Origin: Saccoglossus kowalevskii
Lineage: Eukaryota > Hemichordata > Enteropneusta > Harrimaniidae
Reading direction: 5' to 3'
NCBI RefSeq assembly: GCF_000003605.2
Contig: NW_003117461.1
Coordinates: 35,741 to 56,419, forward strand
Length of the DNA: 20,679 nucleotides
Part shown: positions 1-10,150 of the stretch, piece by piece
How positions within the stretch are numbered: the first letter of the stretch is position 1
How the letters are laid out: each line of letters begins with the position of its first letter
Program-made: the position numbers and the translations under genes
Notes under the pieces: model-generated
What the model saw: only the letters and a program-made list of their open reading frames with translations
Databases searched by the model: none
What the model was told of the DNA's origin: nothing

Positions 1-1340
1 GAGCGACATCTAAGGTAATTAAACAGTCGAGCGGCGAGCCCCATCTCAACAAATGCGGGTCAAATTACTTTGTGATGTGCGATTTCTTCCCAAACCAAAT
101 GAGGCCGATTCGACCAGTACCGTTCTGCTGTATAGGCAACTAATGCTTTATTCAGCAGAGGATTATTTTGAATCGAAATGTGTGGCATGTGAGTACATCG
201 TCATGGTTATTCGGAAATTATATAAATTATATAGTCTCTATGGCAACTTAACACTAATAGTGTGACCTCGGTCTAGTGAAGCACATTGGCAATGTGGTCC
301 ATATGTATTGCATACACACCTGAATTGCGCCTCGACTCACGATGTAAGATAGCATGGTATAAATTCCATCAGTTATCATGAGATGAATTATTGATCGTAC
401 ATTGATGATAAAACAGGAATCGATGGTCGAATATTTGTTTGACTGGAAAAGGATTTAAATCTACACAAATTCCAAACTATTTTTCTGAACGTTACAATCA
501 GTCGTGATAGACACATTTGCATCCATTGTTTAGCAATTGTGACTGTATCACGGTTATTCTCATCAAGTATGACGAACTCGCCAATTAGGTTCACGAACAC
601 ACATTCAATGAATGGATGTCCACATAGCAATGCTCAGCAACTTATCAAGGCAACTCGTAAATGCGGAGACTATAGCTAAATAATTAACCTTTAGTTTAGA
701 CTAAGTACACAATTTATTCAAGAGCTCTAGTCGAATCTACTGATTTATCTTTATTATTAGTCTTGACAATAATCAGTTGGATGTGTTGCATATACAAGGT
801 GATACGTAGCATGTTATACGATTCCAGGATGTTAACTTCAACTTGCAATTTCGATAGCACATATGTCTATAGAATATGTGAGGCTATATTTAAATTTGTG
901 TTTCGTTCAACAGTCATGCACACACTTTCAAAAATAGATGTATAAAGCAGTAAAATTAACATGCGAAAATTATATCCAAATGCGACCTACACAAAAAGCA
1001 CTGATTGCACACAAACGAATAACAACAAAGAATACAATCATCAAAACTACATCGAGTTCAGAGATTTGAATGATAAATGCAAGTCATTGTTATAACATGG
1101 TCTCCAGAAGATTATTTTCCCATTTTCATTTTGCTTGCAAAGCAATTGCAGCAGTATCACAATTGTGTTCTATACCCGCATACATTAAACAAAAATAATA
1201 ATAAATTGTAAATATCAGATTGTAAAGCACTAGATATGTAATGATCCCCCATTCACATCCGGTTTTATTTGACCAATATATATTGAAGAAATGATGGTCA
1301 TCGAGGCATTTGAACTGCTCATCAGTGGCTGCTAATGGCT
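1..1340. other. AT-rich sequence with no recognisable gene
   Basis: I see no recognisable gene, RNA or transposon here. Open frames are short (70 codons at 53-265 plus, 80 at 388-630 minus, 60 at 763-945 plus). They lack domain motifs, and their composition is what chance frames in AT-rich DNA would give. The only stretch with some protein-like character is on the minus strand at 1126-1422 and is listed separately. Confidence 0.5.
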
Positions 1341-1422
1341 GAAGAGCTTTATATAAAAATGGACAGTTGGGGTTTACACAAGTGTGGTCACTATAAACAA
1401 ATGGTCTTTCTATTAATGTCAC
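1126..1422 (-). other. uncertain 98-codon open frame with one hydrophobic segment
   Basis: I do not recognise this frame. It would encode 98 residues, with cysteines near residues 15, 20, 39 and 56 and one strongly hydrophobic, Tyr-rich stretch at about residues 59-81 that could span a membrane. The first 25 or so codons fall in decayed units of the adjoining minisatellite, so the natural start, if any, is not this one. There are no supporting splice sites, neighbours or family motifs. Chance opening is the default reading; an isolated exon or old transposon fragment is the alternative. Confidence 0.12.
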
Positions 1423-1957
1423 TTTGGATATGTGGTATTTATAAAAGTAGTTTCTATGTAAAGTTGGTCACTACGGGCCGGTGGTATTTATATAAAGTTG
1501 GTCAATATGGGCCGGTGGTATTCATATAAAGTTGGTCACTATGGACGGGTGGTATTTATAATAAAGTTGGTCACTATGGAACGGAGGTCTCTATGTAAAG
1601 TTGGTCACTACGGGCCGGTGGTATTTATATAAAGTTGGTCAATATGGGCCGGTGGTATTCATATAAAGTTGGTCACTATGGACGGGTGGTATTTATAATA
1701 AAGTTGGTCACTATGGAACGGAGGTCTCTATGTAAAGTTGGTCACTATGGGCCAGTGGTATTTATATAAATTTGGTCACTATGGACAGGTGGTATTTATA
1801 TAAAGATGGTCAATATGGGCAGGTGAAACTTTATAAAGGAGGTCTTAAGGTAAAGTTTGTCACTATGGGCTTGTTGTATTAATATAAATTTGTTCAATGT
1901 GGGCCGGTGTTATTTACATGAAGTTGATCAGTGTGGCAGGTTGTTTTTATATACCGG
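1345..1957. repeat. 34-bp minisatellite array
   Basis: Tandem units of 34-35 bp, each opening with AAAGTTGGTCACTATGG or a close variant, followed by a GGGCCGGTGGTATTTATAT-like half. Regular units begin at 1460, 1494, 1528, 1563, 1597, 1631, 1665, 1700 and 1734. Units decay on both sides: upstream from about 1345 (TGGTCACTATAAAC, then GTCACTTTGGATATG) and downstream to about 1957, where spacing and sequence drift. Homogeneous centre with decayed edges is the usual pattern of arrays evolving by unequal exchange. Frames read through it on both strands are artefacts of the repeat. Confidence 0.95.
1460..1733. repeat. exact 137-bp higher-order duplication inside the minisatellite
   Basis: Four successive units (34+34+35+34 bp) form a 137-bp block at 1460-1596 that is repeated without a single difference at 1597-1733. 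Within a block the four units differ from one another: CTACGGGCC, CAATATGGG, CTATGGACGGG and CTATGGAACGGAGG variants in that order. The four-unit block must therefore have duplicated after its members diverged. This is the youngest event visible in the array. Confidence 0.93.
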
Positions 1958-2311
1958 GTATAGATTGTCTCTATGGGCAGTGATTGTCTGTCAACTATTA
2001 TTCAAGTGACTTCTTCTCCCATACTGTAAGCTTAATCACTTTGCTATTTACACCAAAACTCCTCTGTCAGATTAGTTCATTTCATGACATTTCATCACAT
2101 CCAAATTTCCATTTTTAGGGAATATTTTTGTCATCTAAGTCAAAAATGACCATATGCAAGTGTCTATTTTTAATAAATATACTAATAGTTTTTTGTTAAT
2201 TTTTGCATATTTTTGATTTTTTCTTTATAACCGTCTGCCAGATTGCCTTGATTGAGATTCCTATTATCATATATATTTGTACTCAAATCAAATTTGTTCA
2301 TTTAGTGAATC
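1958..2311. other. AT-rich spacer
   Basis: T-rich sequence between the minisatellite and the SINE copy. It holds no open frame of note, no tandem repeat and no match that I can see elsewhere in the window. Confidence 0.4.
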
Positions 2312-2450
2312 TGTGCTCATGAATATTCAATAATTCGTGGGTTTAATACATTGTAAAAGGCGCGATACATTATTTGGGGGAGGGGCAAGATTTAGAACCA
2401 TTTGGACGTTTTTGTTTCTCCCTCCTGATGTTCACTGACTTGTAGCTAGC
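2312..2450 (-). repeat. SINE-like dispersed repeat, copy 1
   Basis: Read on the minus strand, this aligns along its length with 11885-12015 on the plus strand. Shared landmarks in order are ACAAGTCAGTGA-like, TTCTAAATCTTGCC-like (where a tRNA-type B box would sit), TATCGCGCCTTTTA, AATGTATTRAACC and GAATATTCATGAG. Copy 2 also keeps a tRNA-type A box (TGGTACAGTGG). A tRNA-like head plus a unique tail is the design of a SINE. Similarity stops abruptly after the tail (GAGCACAGA here, GAGAACAGA in copy 2), which puts the 3' end near 2312. This copy is diverged around the A box. Confidence 0.65.
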
Positions 2451-2454
2451 CTTC

Positions 2455-2959
2455 CAAAATTTTCACGAAAAATATATGCACATTTAACCCCATGCCGTCC
2501 GCCATTCCAAATCACAAAGTATACACCACATTGGTCTCTAATACCCAGTCGCAAACAAATCAGCCCAACGAAAAACAATGCCCAGGCCACACACGACAGT
2601 CTCTTGGATTCCCTCCCAATTATTTTTTTATTCACGCCATTATCTCTATTCCAATCTCCCCAAACTTTGTTCTTCCTGGCCAACTTGTTAACTTCACACT
2701 TGCAGCCAGACCTGCCTGACTCATTCAAAAATCCCTTATTTCTAGTTCCTACTTTATGACTTACCCTCTCCTATTTACTATTTGTAACGCCCATCTCAGC
2801 GTTCTATTGAGTAAGTCTAAGTGCCCCATCCCCCCCCTCACACTCGTTTTTCCCAACGAGACGTATATCACTTGTATGTATAGGTGTCCACTCACTTAAA
2901 ATATTTTCTACCTAAGTCTAATGCTAACACGTATTGATGATTATTTGTGATTTATAATA
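2455..2959. other. unexplained spacer with two overlapping weak open frames
   Basis: Less AT-rich than its surroundings. A 98-codon frame on the minus strand (2432-2728) and a 75-codon frame on the plus strand (2492-2719) overlap almost completely. Neither has a recognisable motif, although the minus one has a hydrophobic stretch. The segment includes a run of eight or more C near 2830. It does not align with 11420-11880, the segment at the mirrored position in the other repeat chain. Confidence 0.35.
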
Positions 2960-3125
2960 AAAACTTCTCAATTAAACAAGTGGTGGTAAAACTTTGGTTT
3001 AAACAATTGTCTTTTAATTAATTTCCGCCATTACAATTTGTTAAATTGAGGAAATTAATGTCTCAACAAATATATGGAATTTATTTTGGTTTAAACAAGT
3101 CGCGTATAATTAATTTATAAAATTA
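2960..3125 (-). repeat. ~92-bp satellite monomers, left copy
   Basis: On the minus strand this holds about two monomers, each with ACTTGTTTAAACC-like, AAATAAATTCCATATATT, TTGTTGAGACAT, CTCAATTTAACAA and TTGTAATGGCGG blocks. The GTTTAAACC-type starts lie near 3105 and 3012, giving a period of about 94. The same blocks in the same order occur on the plus strand at 11205-11415. Short tandem monomers inside a dispersed element recall the repeat-bearing Helitron-like and MITE-like elements reported in bivalves, but no diagnostic end sequence is visible. Confidence 0.75.
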
Positions 3126-3261
3126 CAAGTTATTATTTACTCTTTATTTTTATATGGTGGCGTTTTGTGAGGTTTATTTTTCTTTAGTGACATTCTTGTT
3201 TACTTGTTATGGTTTTACATGTTTCAGTTTATTTGATTTACGTTTTACATTGTAGCTCTTA

Positions 3262-3330
3262 GTGGGCCTCGAACCCACTGACTTGTCAAGCTAATTCTGT
3301 TCCATCTCGACGGTACACTTGTGTACCACG
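3262..3330 (-). repeat. tRNA-like head (probable SINE remnant)
   Basis: The minus strand carries GGTTCGAGGCC (3265-3275), an exact fit to the tRNA B box GGTTCRANNCC. It sits in a perfect T-arm: five base pairs GTGGG/CCCAC around the seven-base loop TTCGAGG. An A-box-like TGGTACACAAG lies at 3318-3328, 53 bases upstream, as in class II tRNAs or derived SINEs. The flanking seven-base segments do not form an acceptor stem, so this is not a working tRNA gene. It is more likely the head of a tRNA-derived SINE; no tail could be assigned. Confidence 0.45.
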
Positions 3331-3399
3331 TCATGACGTTGATGTTCTTTTTGCTAACTACTTCAATGTTTCGACTAGTTGAATGGTAAAGCCAAATCG

Positions 3400-3614
3400 A
3401 TTGATTTGGTTCCGGTTAGTGCTTATCTAGGGTGATTCGAGCCCTTGGTGTTTGTACCGGTATTAGATGGTTTTTCATTTCCAATGTTTGCCACCTGTGC
3501 GATCACTTCCCCCGTTTTATTTTGATTTTGTGAGTGTCGAATGATGTCTTCCTCACGTGTCACGCCATGGCATAGTTTTAACCATGCGGACATGTTGTAA
3601 CGAACCATTGGCAA
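3400..3614 (-). repeat. dispersed repeat block Y, left copy
   Basis: The minus strand aligns with plus 10990-11140. Shared runs are CGTTACAACATGT (CGTTCCAACATGT on the right), CATGGCG, GCAAACAT, GAAAAACCATCTAAT-like, CCAAGGGCTCGAATC and CTAGATAA. The right copy lacks about 70-85 bases in the middle. The CCAAGGG(T/C)TC(A/G)AATC core has B-box character. A 63-codon minus-strand frame here (3423-3614) has no equivalent frame in the other copy, so I treat it as chance. Confidence 0.65.
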
Positions 3615-3849
3615 CTGACTGACTGTATGATAGTTCTGTTTAACAAGCTGTGTTATATTCTGTTATATTATTTTGTCACGTGATTTGTTCAACCATGTGT
3701 AACTATATATTTGTTGACATATGATTTATGTTTCTCGTGTGTTTCTATATATTGAACGTAATAATTGTGTTGAATCAATAAAAATAACATTCTACCTTGA
3801 GACTATAACCACCCCTTATTCTACACCTGTGCAAAGCAAGATACACAAT

Positions 3850-4200
3850 GGTCGCTTGTGTTGGGATTACACGCCGCGGAGACAACACAGGAATCTGTTC
3901 ATACGTATTATTGGTAAATGCACGAGATCAGTAACTCCACAAAAATGAATGTCTGACGAGTACATCATTATCGTAAACATAAATCACTTACCTCGCTCAG
4001 AGATATTCCTCAATTTGACGAAAGCTTTTCCCGTAAAATCTGTTTTATGCATTCAATTGCACAATGGCGGAGATCATGTTGACCTCAAATCAATGCCCTC
4101 TACGGTGACACTATTTTATTATCATGGACTACATGGACAGATAGTGCTCTTGATAAATGTTTGTGTATCAAAGGTCGTCGCAGGTCATTCTACATAGGAG
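3850..4200 (-). repeat. dispersed repeat block X, left copy (exon-like)
   Basis: The reverse complement aligns with plus 10487-10800 over about 300 bases. Landmarks are GTGTATCA(T/A)AGGTC, GCTCTTGAT, GACACT(A/G)TTTTATTA, CAATGGCGG.GATC, GTAAAATCTGTTT, CACTTACCTCGCTCAGAGAT, CACGAGATCAGTAACTCC and GTTCATACGTATTATT. On the strand matching the right copy's plus strand, both copies contain CTGAGCGAGGTAAGTG, an excellent 5' splice-donor consensus (GAG then GTAAGT). Two plus-strand frames here (3721-3948, 3949-4197) are not preserved in the other copy and are probably not genes. Confidence 0.7.
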
Positions 4201-4227
4201 TCGCGATTTAGAAACGTATTTTGTTAA

Positions 4228-5132
4228 GGTAGAGATGCAGTTTACCGGACAGGTATTTTAATTAGTTAATTAGCAAACCAAGATGACCTCCCTTGTCCAC
4301 AAAACTATATATATTTTCGGAAAGCTTATTGTATGAATTTTAAAATTTTGTTAGTATATAGTATATTTTTTATGAACACAATAGTTTGAAATATGCACAA
4401 AAATGTGCTTTTTTGGTCAAAAGTGATTTAAAAAAAAATTGCTTCTAAACTTTCCTGTCAAAATTGGTTTACGGGTACATCTATTTACTATGAAGAAAGT
4501 GCCGTCTTGAAAACTGTCTACCGGTTGACAATTTTGCAGGGCAGCAGCTCAAATTTCACTACTTCAAGTTTATGCATAAATTAACACCAAGGCTAGTTGT
4601 CAGTACGATTGTTGTAACACTGTTCAACCAAAAACAATGCCCCGACGGTGTTTGGTAGATAAACACATTGTCAATCATTTGTGAAAATTTCAAACAAAAG
4701 GTCAAAGCGTCTAGGAGCTATTTTTTTAAAGTTATGGAATGTGCACTAAAAAGAAGCTGAGATAATTGCTAATTTGCATAAAAATTCACTCAGTAAGAAG
4801 TTTGCTATTGCTCATAATTAAAATGGCTGTAACAGTTCCAAATTTATCATTATGTAAACAGTTAAATAAATAGCATAATTTGGAGATCCCGTCATTACTT
4901 ATTTTTCGCCATGTTTCTTTTTTAATATTTATGTACAGCCTTGCCCAATCTTGCTAAGCATTCAAAAGAGATAATTTTGCACCTGTTATCTATATTTTAA
5001 AATTGTTTTTTGACTATGTTCCACTATTCACAATTCTACAAAATTTCAACAGTCTAGAGCCAAGACTTTTTGGATAATAAAAAGCAAAAAAAAAAATTCA
5101 CTCCCAAGTGCCCACGAACCTGCATCTCTACC
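4228..5132. mobile_element. candidate TTAA-flanked non-autonomous element
   Basis: GGTAGAGATGCAG at 4228-4240 is inverted perfectly at 5120-5132, and each copy is bounded outside by TTAA (4224-4227 and 5133-5136). TTAA target duplication with short terminal inverted repeats is the hallmark of the piggyBac superfamily. The 905-bp interior is AT-rich, has no transposase frame and would make this non-autonomous. A caution: similarity between the two ends continues loosely outside TTAA (ACGTATTTTG against ACGTTTGTTTTA). The true ends may therefore lie further out, or this may be a simple inverted pair. Confidence 0.38.
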
Positions 5133-5379
5133 TTAATAAAACAAACGTTGTCTGTTTCACCAAGTTTAAACCAAAATACGATGATCTGAACGTAATTGTA
5201 CTTTAGCATACAAGACGGGTAGAAATTTAAGAAGGTTTTTTTGCCTTCACTTCTTGCATACTTCTGGTCTAGATTATCGATTTCGTAACTCAACTCGATC
5301 TCATGTATTTTTATGCCTTCTCATTTCTTGAAACATAGCACATTCTGTCTCTGTTGCCTGATTAACTTCAGTAATCTTA

Positions 5380-6340
5380 ATGTGTTCGATCGTGTGTGGA
5401 AAGATGTGACAGTTGCCGATTCGTGCAGCTCAGCAATGTGATCAGTGTTACCAACTTGACATACCTTGATTTCACTAATTAAAGCGGATCTTAGTGCTGC
5501 TTCCAGGAGGCCTTTCTTCTTACGTGTGCGAAAGACCGTTGAATGTCAGTAGGTAGTTTTTTGAGTACTATTGGCATTAGTAGAGCCTCATGACTATTTT
5601 CATAGTTTCCTAGCATGTTTAATCCTCTAACGTGCGATTCCAATGAATCGTAGAATTTCCGTAAACTTAAGACGTCGTTTGTCGGAGCGGAAATTTCCCA
5701 TAGGCTCTTCATATGAGCGACAATGATGGTTTGTTGATGACCGTATCGTTCTTGTAGTAGAGAGATTGCTGCATCGTAGTTAGCATCAGTAAGGTCGAGA
5801 CCGGCGATTGTTCGTTCGGTTTAATTAGTGAGTGTTGTTAGCAAATAAGTATATTTCTCTACGTTTGAATGTACGGGATCGCTTTGTCGCTGTCAAGAGG
5901 TCTATATATATATTTGTATTAAATCTTAAATAATTCATACAAAGCGAACGGGAATGCCAAACAGTGATTCGTATAACTTAAACTATATGGTTCACACTTG
6001 TTGTTTGTAGATATCATAGAAACTCCGCCGAGACTGAGTGAGATTGAACATTTTTAACTTGTTCGGTTAACGATGCAGTTTCTTGACTTCGAACTGACTC
6101 AAACTTTGTGTTGTTGTATCTGTGATGTTCGTTCTGACACGTTACTTTCGCATTCCTCCAACTTGTCTAGGGTTTCTTAATCATCATCGTCCGTCTTGTT
6201 CAGTAGTTGAATTGTGATATCTAATGTATCTCGCTATCTAGTTTTGATGAGCGTGAATTTAGCTTTTATCTCGTTGTTGTCGTTCTACTCTTCAATTTGA
6301 GTTTCTGCGCGCGCCAATGGTTTCTCCAGTCATTATCGGT
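5380..6340 (-). mobile_element. BEL/Pao-type LTR retrotransposon gag remnant
   Basis: A minus-strand frame open from about 5820 to 5491 reads like the gag-associated DUF1759 domain of BEL/Pao elements. It has an IAGL.LTDANYDAAISLL segment, then LQERYG, AHMKSL, LRKFYDSLESHVRGL, and LLMPIVLKKLP.DIQRS. DUF1759 lies in the gag part of the polyprotein that builds the particle around the RNA. Upstream (to about 6340), interrupted frames include a Glu/Lys-rich stretch with LDKLEECESNVSER, consistent with the gag N-terminal helical region. Downstream the reading shifts frame near 5510 and fades by about 5400. Stops and frameshifts show it is dead. No protease, RT, integrase or LTR is visible, so only a gag fragment survives. 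Certainty is high for 5490-5820 and moderate beyond it. Confidence 0.75.
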
Positions 6341-6589
6341 AAATCTTCTGTTTGGTTTTGAGTTTGAAAAATATCGTCATAGCAAATCCTGGCATCGGCA
6401 CCAATAATGTGGGAGTGGGGTTCTTGGGTCAGATGTTTCAATACTCAAAGACGATAATATCAAATAAACACCAATATTTATTGACATATTATACCAATAA
6501 CTATATATATGGTCTTTATTTACAAATTCAATGCCATCGGCTCATGAAAGCATTTACACTTACAAGAAGAATATTCGAAAAATAAAAAT

Positions 6590-8600
6590 ACTTAGCAGAA
6601 TATTTAAATAAAATCACATATCTCGTTCCTAAGTTTCAATGAAAGATTTATGCAGTGGTTGTAAAATGTCAGAATTTTGAGAAGTAACAAGATTTATAAA
6701 TTTATCAAAACATGGGGTATTATACATTGTATTGGGTAAGTATGAGGTTCGCAATTTATGGTAATATGAACAAAGAAATAGAAAGTGAAACTCATTTACA
6801 ATTTCATATCTGTCACAAAGAGGGCAAATACGTTCGTCTTTCTCAATTACACCACGATCTATTTCAATGCGAAGGCAGTGAGAAGAGCTACTCCATGGGA
6901 ATAAATAAATAATTATTTTTCCGGCTGTAATGTAACCTTAAATCCCCGATATGTAACCAGTTTGTCTAAGGAACAAATGTCAGTAAGCCACTCAAAATGT
7001 AGACATTATTTAAAACGACATGAAAATACGCTCACAAATTCCTGAATATTGCAAACTTTCTGCAAATACCAAACATGTTCTAATTTACACAAAAACAATA
7101 GTTTCCTTATGTCTACCCCACTCAGATAGGTTTCGCCCCCCCTCCCGATTTGTCTATGTTATATAACATGTTGTAGCATTTACGTGGGTATCTGTTACTT
7201 GGCATATTGATGATTTTTGCCCAATATTTGATGCATCGTTTTGCGGTATAAAAAATAGGGTATCTTCCACACTCGCCCAGTACACAATTGTTAGGTGATC
7301 GTGTGGAAACACCAAGGAAATATCTGCAAGCAAGGTATTGAATACGTTCCACACACTTTTTTAAACCCATGGACCTCAGAACCATAGGTTAAAATAGGTA
7401 AAATCATGGAATAAAAAAAATTAAAGAATGAATCATAATTCAAAGGGCCGATAGCCATAAATAAAAGCTTGTTGTGCTAAATATTTCGTTGCAGGTGTCC
7501 ACTGTATCCGACATGATAAAAAAATCCCCAGCTGTGTGTTTTTAAAATACAACTTTTCAGATTTGCCTAGGTGACCCCCCGCTTTGAAAACGATTACTTT
7601 TGTTTTGTCCAAGTTCACTGTCATTTTCCATTTATCACAATATCCCTCAAGCTTACGAATTAATCTTTGTAAGTCAATGAAAGTGCCCGAAAACACCACA
7701 CTGTCGTCGGCGTATAATAAACAAAAGAGATCAATGAGTCAGGGGAAAGTTGAATACCATGGTGAGGGTCTGTTGTAGTTCAATAGCTAGTTCATAAATG
7801 AAGAAAGAAAATAGGAAGGGAGTCAACTTACAACCATGGCGGACACCAACTGGACAGTCAAAATATTCCGTATACTGATTTGATATTCTAATACACGATC
7901 TAACATTGGAGTAAATACTAGCAAGTATACAGAACATACGCCCTTTTTGGTAAACTGAGACAATAGTCGCTTTTTGAAAATAGTCTACTATACTGATTTT
8001 CCAGGTCGTTTGCCAAAGCAAAATCATTATTGGATCCAATCTGTGAAAACAACTATTTTTGAGGATTTATAGATGACCCTGGTGACCCAGTAACACGAAG
8101 TTTAGTGTAATTTAATGTCTAAGCGTTGACCAAAATGACTTATCTTGGGTACGAATTAGACGTAAACTTAATTGTGTTTTTATAATGCCGTAATTTATTA
8201 CGATACATATTTTAAAACCTGTTACGGATTGTATGGTAGTTATGTAAATCTTGCATATTAGGTGAGTTGCGAAATAAACGTAAGAACCTGTATTTTTCTG
8301 CTTTAAGTGTTTTACACTCCAAATCAAACCATGGCGGTTGTTTTCTAGACTGACTGTATACCTTTCGTAACATGTCGCTTTTATCAGCAGCAGAACGTAT
8401 TACATTCATAAATACATCAACAAAGACATCAATATTAAAACCCGGAATTTCTATAAAACTTATCATATATTTACCACAATAGTTGGTTTCTAGATTTTGA
8501 ACAAAAGAATCGGAATTTTCTGGCTTCCATACATATTGTGTATACCAATAACTGCTGTGTGTAGAACGTTCATAGCAGACTAACTGCCTACATTTCAAAG
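6590..8600 (-). mobile_element. 5'-truncated, degraded non-LTR retrotransposon (LINE A)
   Basis: Minus-strand fragments occur in the order expected of a LINE ORF2. First is the endonuclease-RT linker (about 8598-8212: RKQPPWFDLECKTLKAEKYR, then RNRF). Next come the RT palm (8039-7740: NVRSCIRISNQYTEYF, VGVRHGCKLTPFLFSFF), the catalytic LYADD (YADD codons at 7714-7703) and the thumb (7699-7433: WKMTVNLDKTKVIVF). Then follow the post-RT region (7430-7122: ILPILTYGSE, LGVSTRSPNNCVLGECGRYP, KRCIKYW, KCYNML) and a C-terminal Cys/His segment (about 6880-6720: ICPLCDRYEIVNEFHF). Frames shift several times and stops interrupt it, so it is inactive. The endonuclease and the first RT blocks are missing (the junction near 8040-8110 looks like an internal deletion). 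Truncation at the 5' end is typical of target-primed reverse transcription. The 3' end is put near 6590 and is approximate. Confidence 0.9.
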
Positions 8601-8836
8601 ATCTCCGTAATATATAGGGAAAGTCACGTGACTACGCGACCAATGAGTACGCAAAAAGACAATGTCAAGGGTCATGGTAATATTGTAATGAGTCGAATAC
8701 AGAAGTAAGCAGTATGACACGATGTTGATAAAAAATAACGAATAATATGAGATAATTACGATAATAAATCTTAATTGTAGCATTTACAACACATATTTCC
8801 CAACAGCTCAGTAAAAATACAAGTACATGTATTTAA

Positions 8837-8962
8837 AGGCCGGTGGTCGTGCTGCCGCGTCCTGTTCGATATGAGACTCTTGGCGACAAATACAACCCGT
8901 GTAAAATACATTGTTTCTTTACAATGAAATTCGAACACGCGTTGCGCGGCGACCACCGCCCT
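8837..8962. mobile_element. 126-bp MITE with terminal inverted repeats
   Basis: AGGCCGGTGGTCG at the left end is inverted at the right end as AGGGCGGTGGTCG (read inward). Weaker inverted similarity continues inward (GCCGCGT, then GTTCGA). Each end abuts TTAA within ATTTAAA (8833-8836 and 8963-8966). The element is GC-rich at its ends against an AT-rich background and encodes nothing. A TTAA-type target duplication is the simplest reading, but because the inverted repeat includes the whole ATTTAAA, the exact boundary and superfamily stay open. Confidence 0.6.
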
Positions 8963-9039
8963 TTAAATGTCTTATATGATTTAAATGATTGTCACAAGAA
9001 TAATAAAAAAATCGGCGAAACAAATCATTAGAAAATGCA

Positions 9040-10150
9040 CACAGGCATTAAGATTCGACTATGGAGAGGAGCACCATAGACAGCAAAAAAGTACATAAAA
9101 AGTGTCGGACTTAGCACAGAGCCCTGTGGAATTCCGCAAGTTATTGGTAGTTCATTTGACTGCTTCCCTTTATTATTGACTTGTTAATTTATGTTTGTTA
9201 AGTAACTTCTGAAGAAAGTTTTGGGCATCACCCCGAAAACCAATTAGAATTAGAAAACTAATTAGTATATCACGATTCACAGTGGCAAATTTTTGTATAA
9301 CATATCATCACATTATCCATATCAATTTTCTCTAAAGTACGCAATTGCTACCTTAGTACTGTTTCTCTCCCGGGACCTATATTGAAATTTGTACAATATA
9401 TCAAAACTGTTAAGATAGGAAATCATGTTTGTTAAATATTTGCACAAATATTTTGCTACTCTGTTGTAATACTGATACTGATAATCGTCTTGATCACTTG
9501 GTACTCCCTTTTTGAAAATTTGAGTCACTTTAGCTATTTTTAACGGTTTGGAGAATACACCTGTTAAAAACGATAAATGAATTATATAATTCAGGGGCCT
9601 GATAATGTACTTCGCGGCATAAATTAATAGTTTTGGACTAATGTAGTCATGCCCCACAGCCCTATTTTCATCATTTTAGTAGTTGAAATATTTCTGGATC
9701 AGAGGTTGCCTGAAGAAAGAAAGATTGTGTTAAAGATTTTGGTAGATAGAATGATAGGATTTAGTGTAATGATTTAAGTTGATAGCAAGGGCCTCCCCAA
9801 CTGAGACAAACAAATGATTAACTCCACAATATCATTTTGTTTAACAAGAGTTGTCTCTACATCATTGTCTGCAGAAGACATATAAAGTGTACTTGGCAAA
9901 TTATGCTACATTGACGTCAACACTCTCATAAACACAGTTCCAGTTTTTGGTACACAAGTCATTTTGAAATGAGCTTACACTACTTTGTCTAAAGATGACC
10001 TCGGATTATATCAATTACCACGTTATTGTTTTGTTTTTTTATTGCGTGATTGTGACAGAAAGTACTGTCTTGACTATCGAAGGCGAAGTTAGTTGCCATA
10101 ATAGATGGGTTTCACGACCAAGTACGTTATATTCACTGGCCTACTTAAAT
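9040..10150 (-). mobile_element. degraded non-LTR retrotransposon (LINE B), different family from LINE A
   Basis: Reading on the minus strand from 10150: remnants of the endonuclease tail and linker (about 9990-9900: FQNDLCTKNWNCVYESVDVN), then VGEALA near 9800. The RT N-terminal half follows: AVGHDYISPKLL.YAAKYI at about 9660-9600, LKIAKVTQIFKKG at about 9545-9505, and SYLNSFDILYKFQY near 9400. Last comes the palm block ELPITCGIPQGSVLSPTLF at about 9150-9090. The sequence stops matching near 9040, before any YADD block, so the 3' half is lost. GIPQGSVLSP here against GVRHGCKLTP in LINE A shows two separate LINE families. Multiple stops make it inactive. Confidence 0.88.

Noticed and set aside
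1345..1957. CRISPR-like array
   Set aside because: Units are contiguous with no unique spacers, the genome is eukaryotic in style, and there are no cas-like genes.
2432..2728. A 98-codon minus-strand gene with a hydrophobic segment
   Set aside because: It overlaps a 75-codon frame on the other strand, has no recognisable motif, starts in the SINE copy and has no splice or regulatory support.
3262..3330. A functional tRNA gene on the minus strand
   Set aside because: The T-arm and B box are perfect, but the seven bases on each side cannot pair as an acceptor stem and the body does not fold as a normal cloverleaf. It is kept only as a SINE-like head.
3721..4197. Two plus-strand frames in tandem (75 and 82 codons)
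   Set aside because: They lie in dispersed repeat X, and the inverted copy at 10487-10800 does not keep either frame.
7122..7385. An independent 87-codon gene
   Set aside because: Its content (GECGRYP, KRCIKYW, KCYNML) is the post-RT part of LINE A, continuous in order with the RT fragments upstream on the same strand.
8771..9031. Short frames on both strands across the MITE
   Set aside because: They run across the terminal inverted repeats of a non-coding 126-bp element and are interrupted just outside it.
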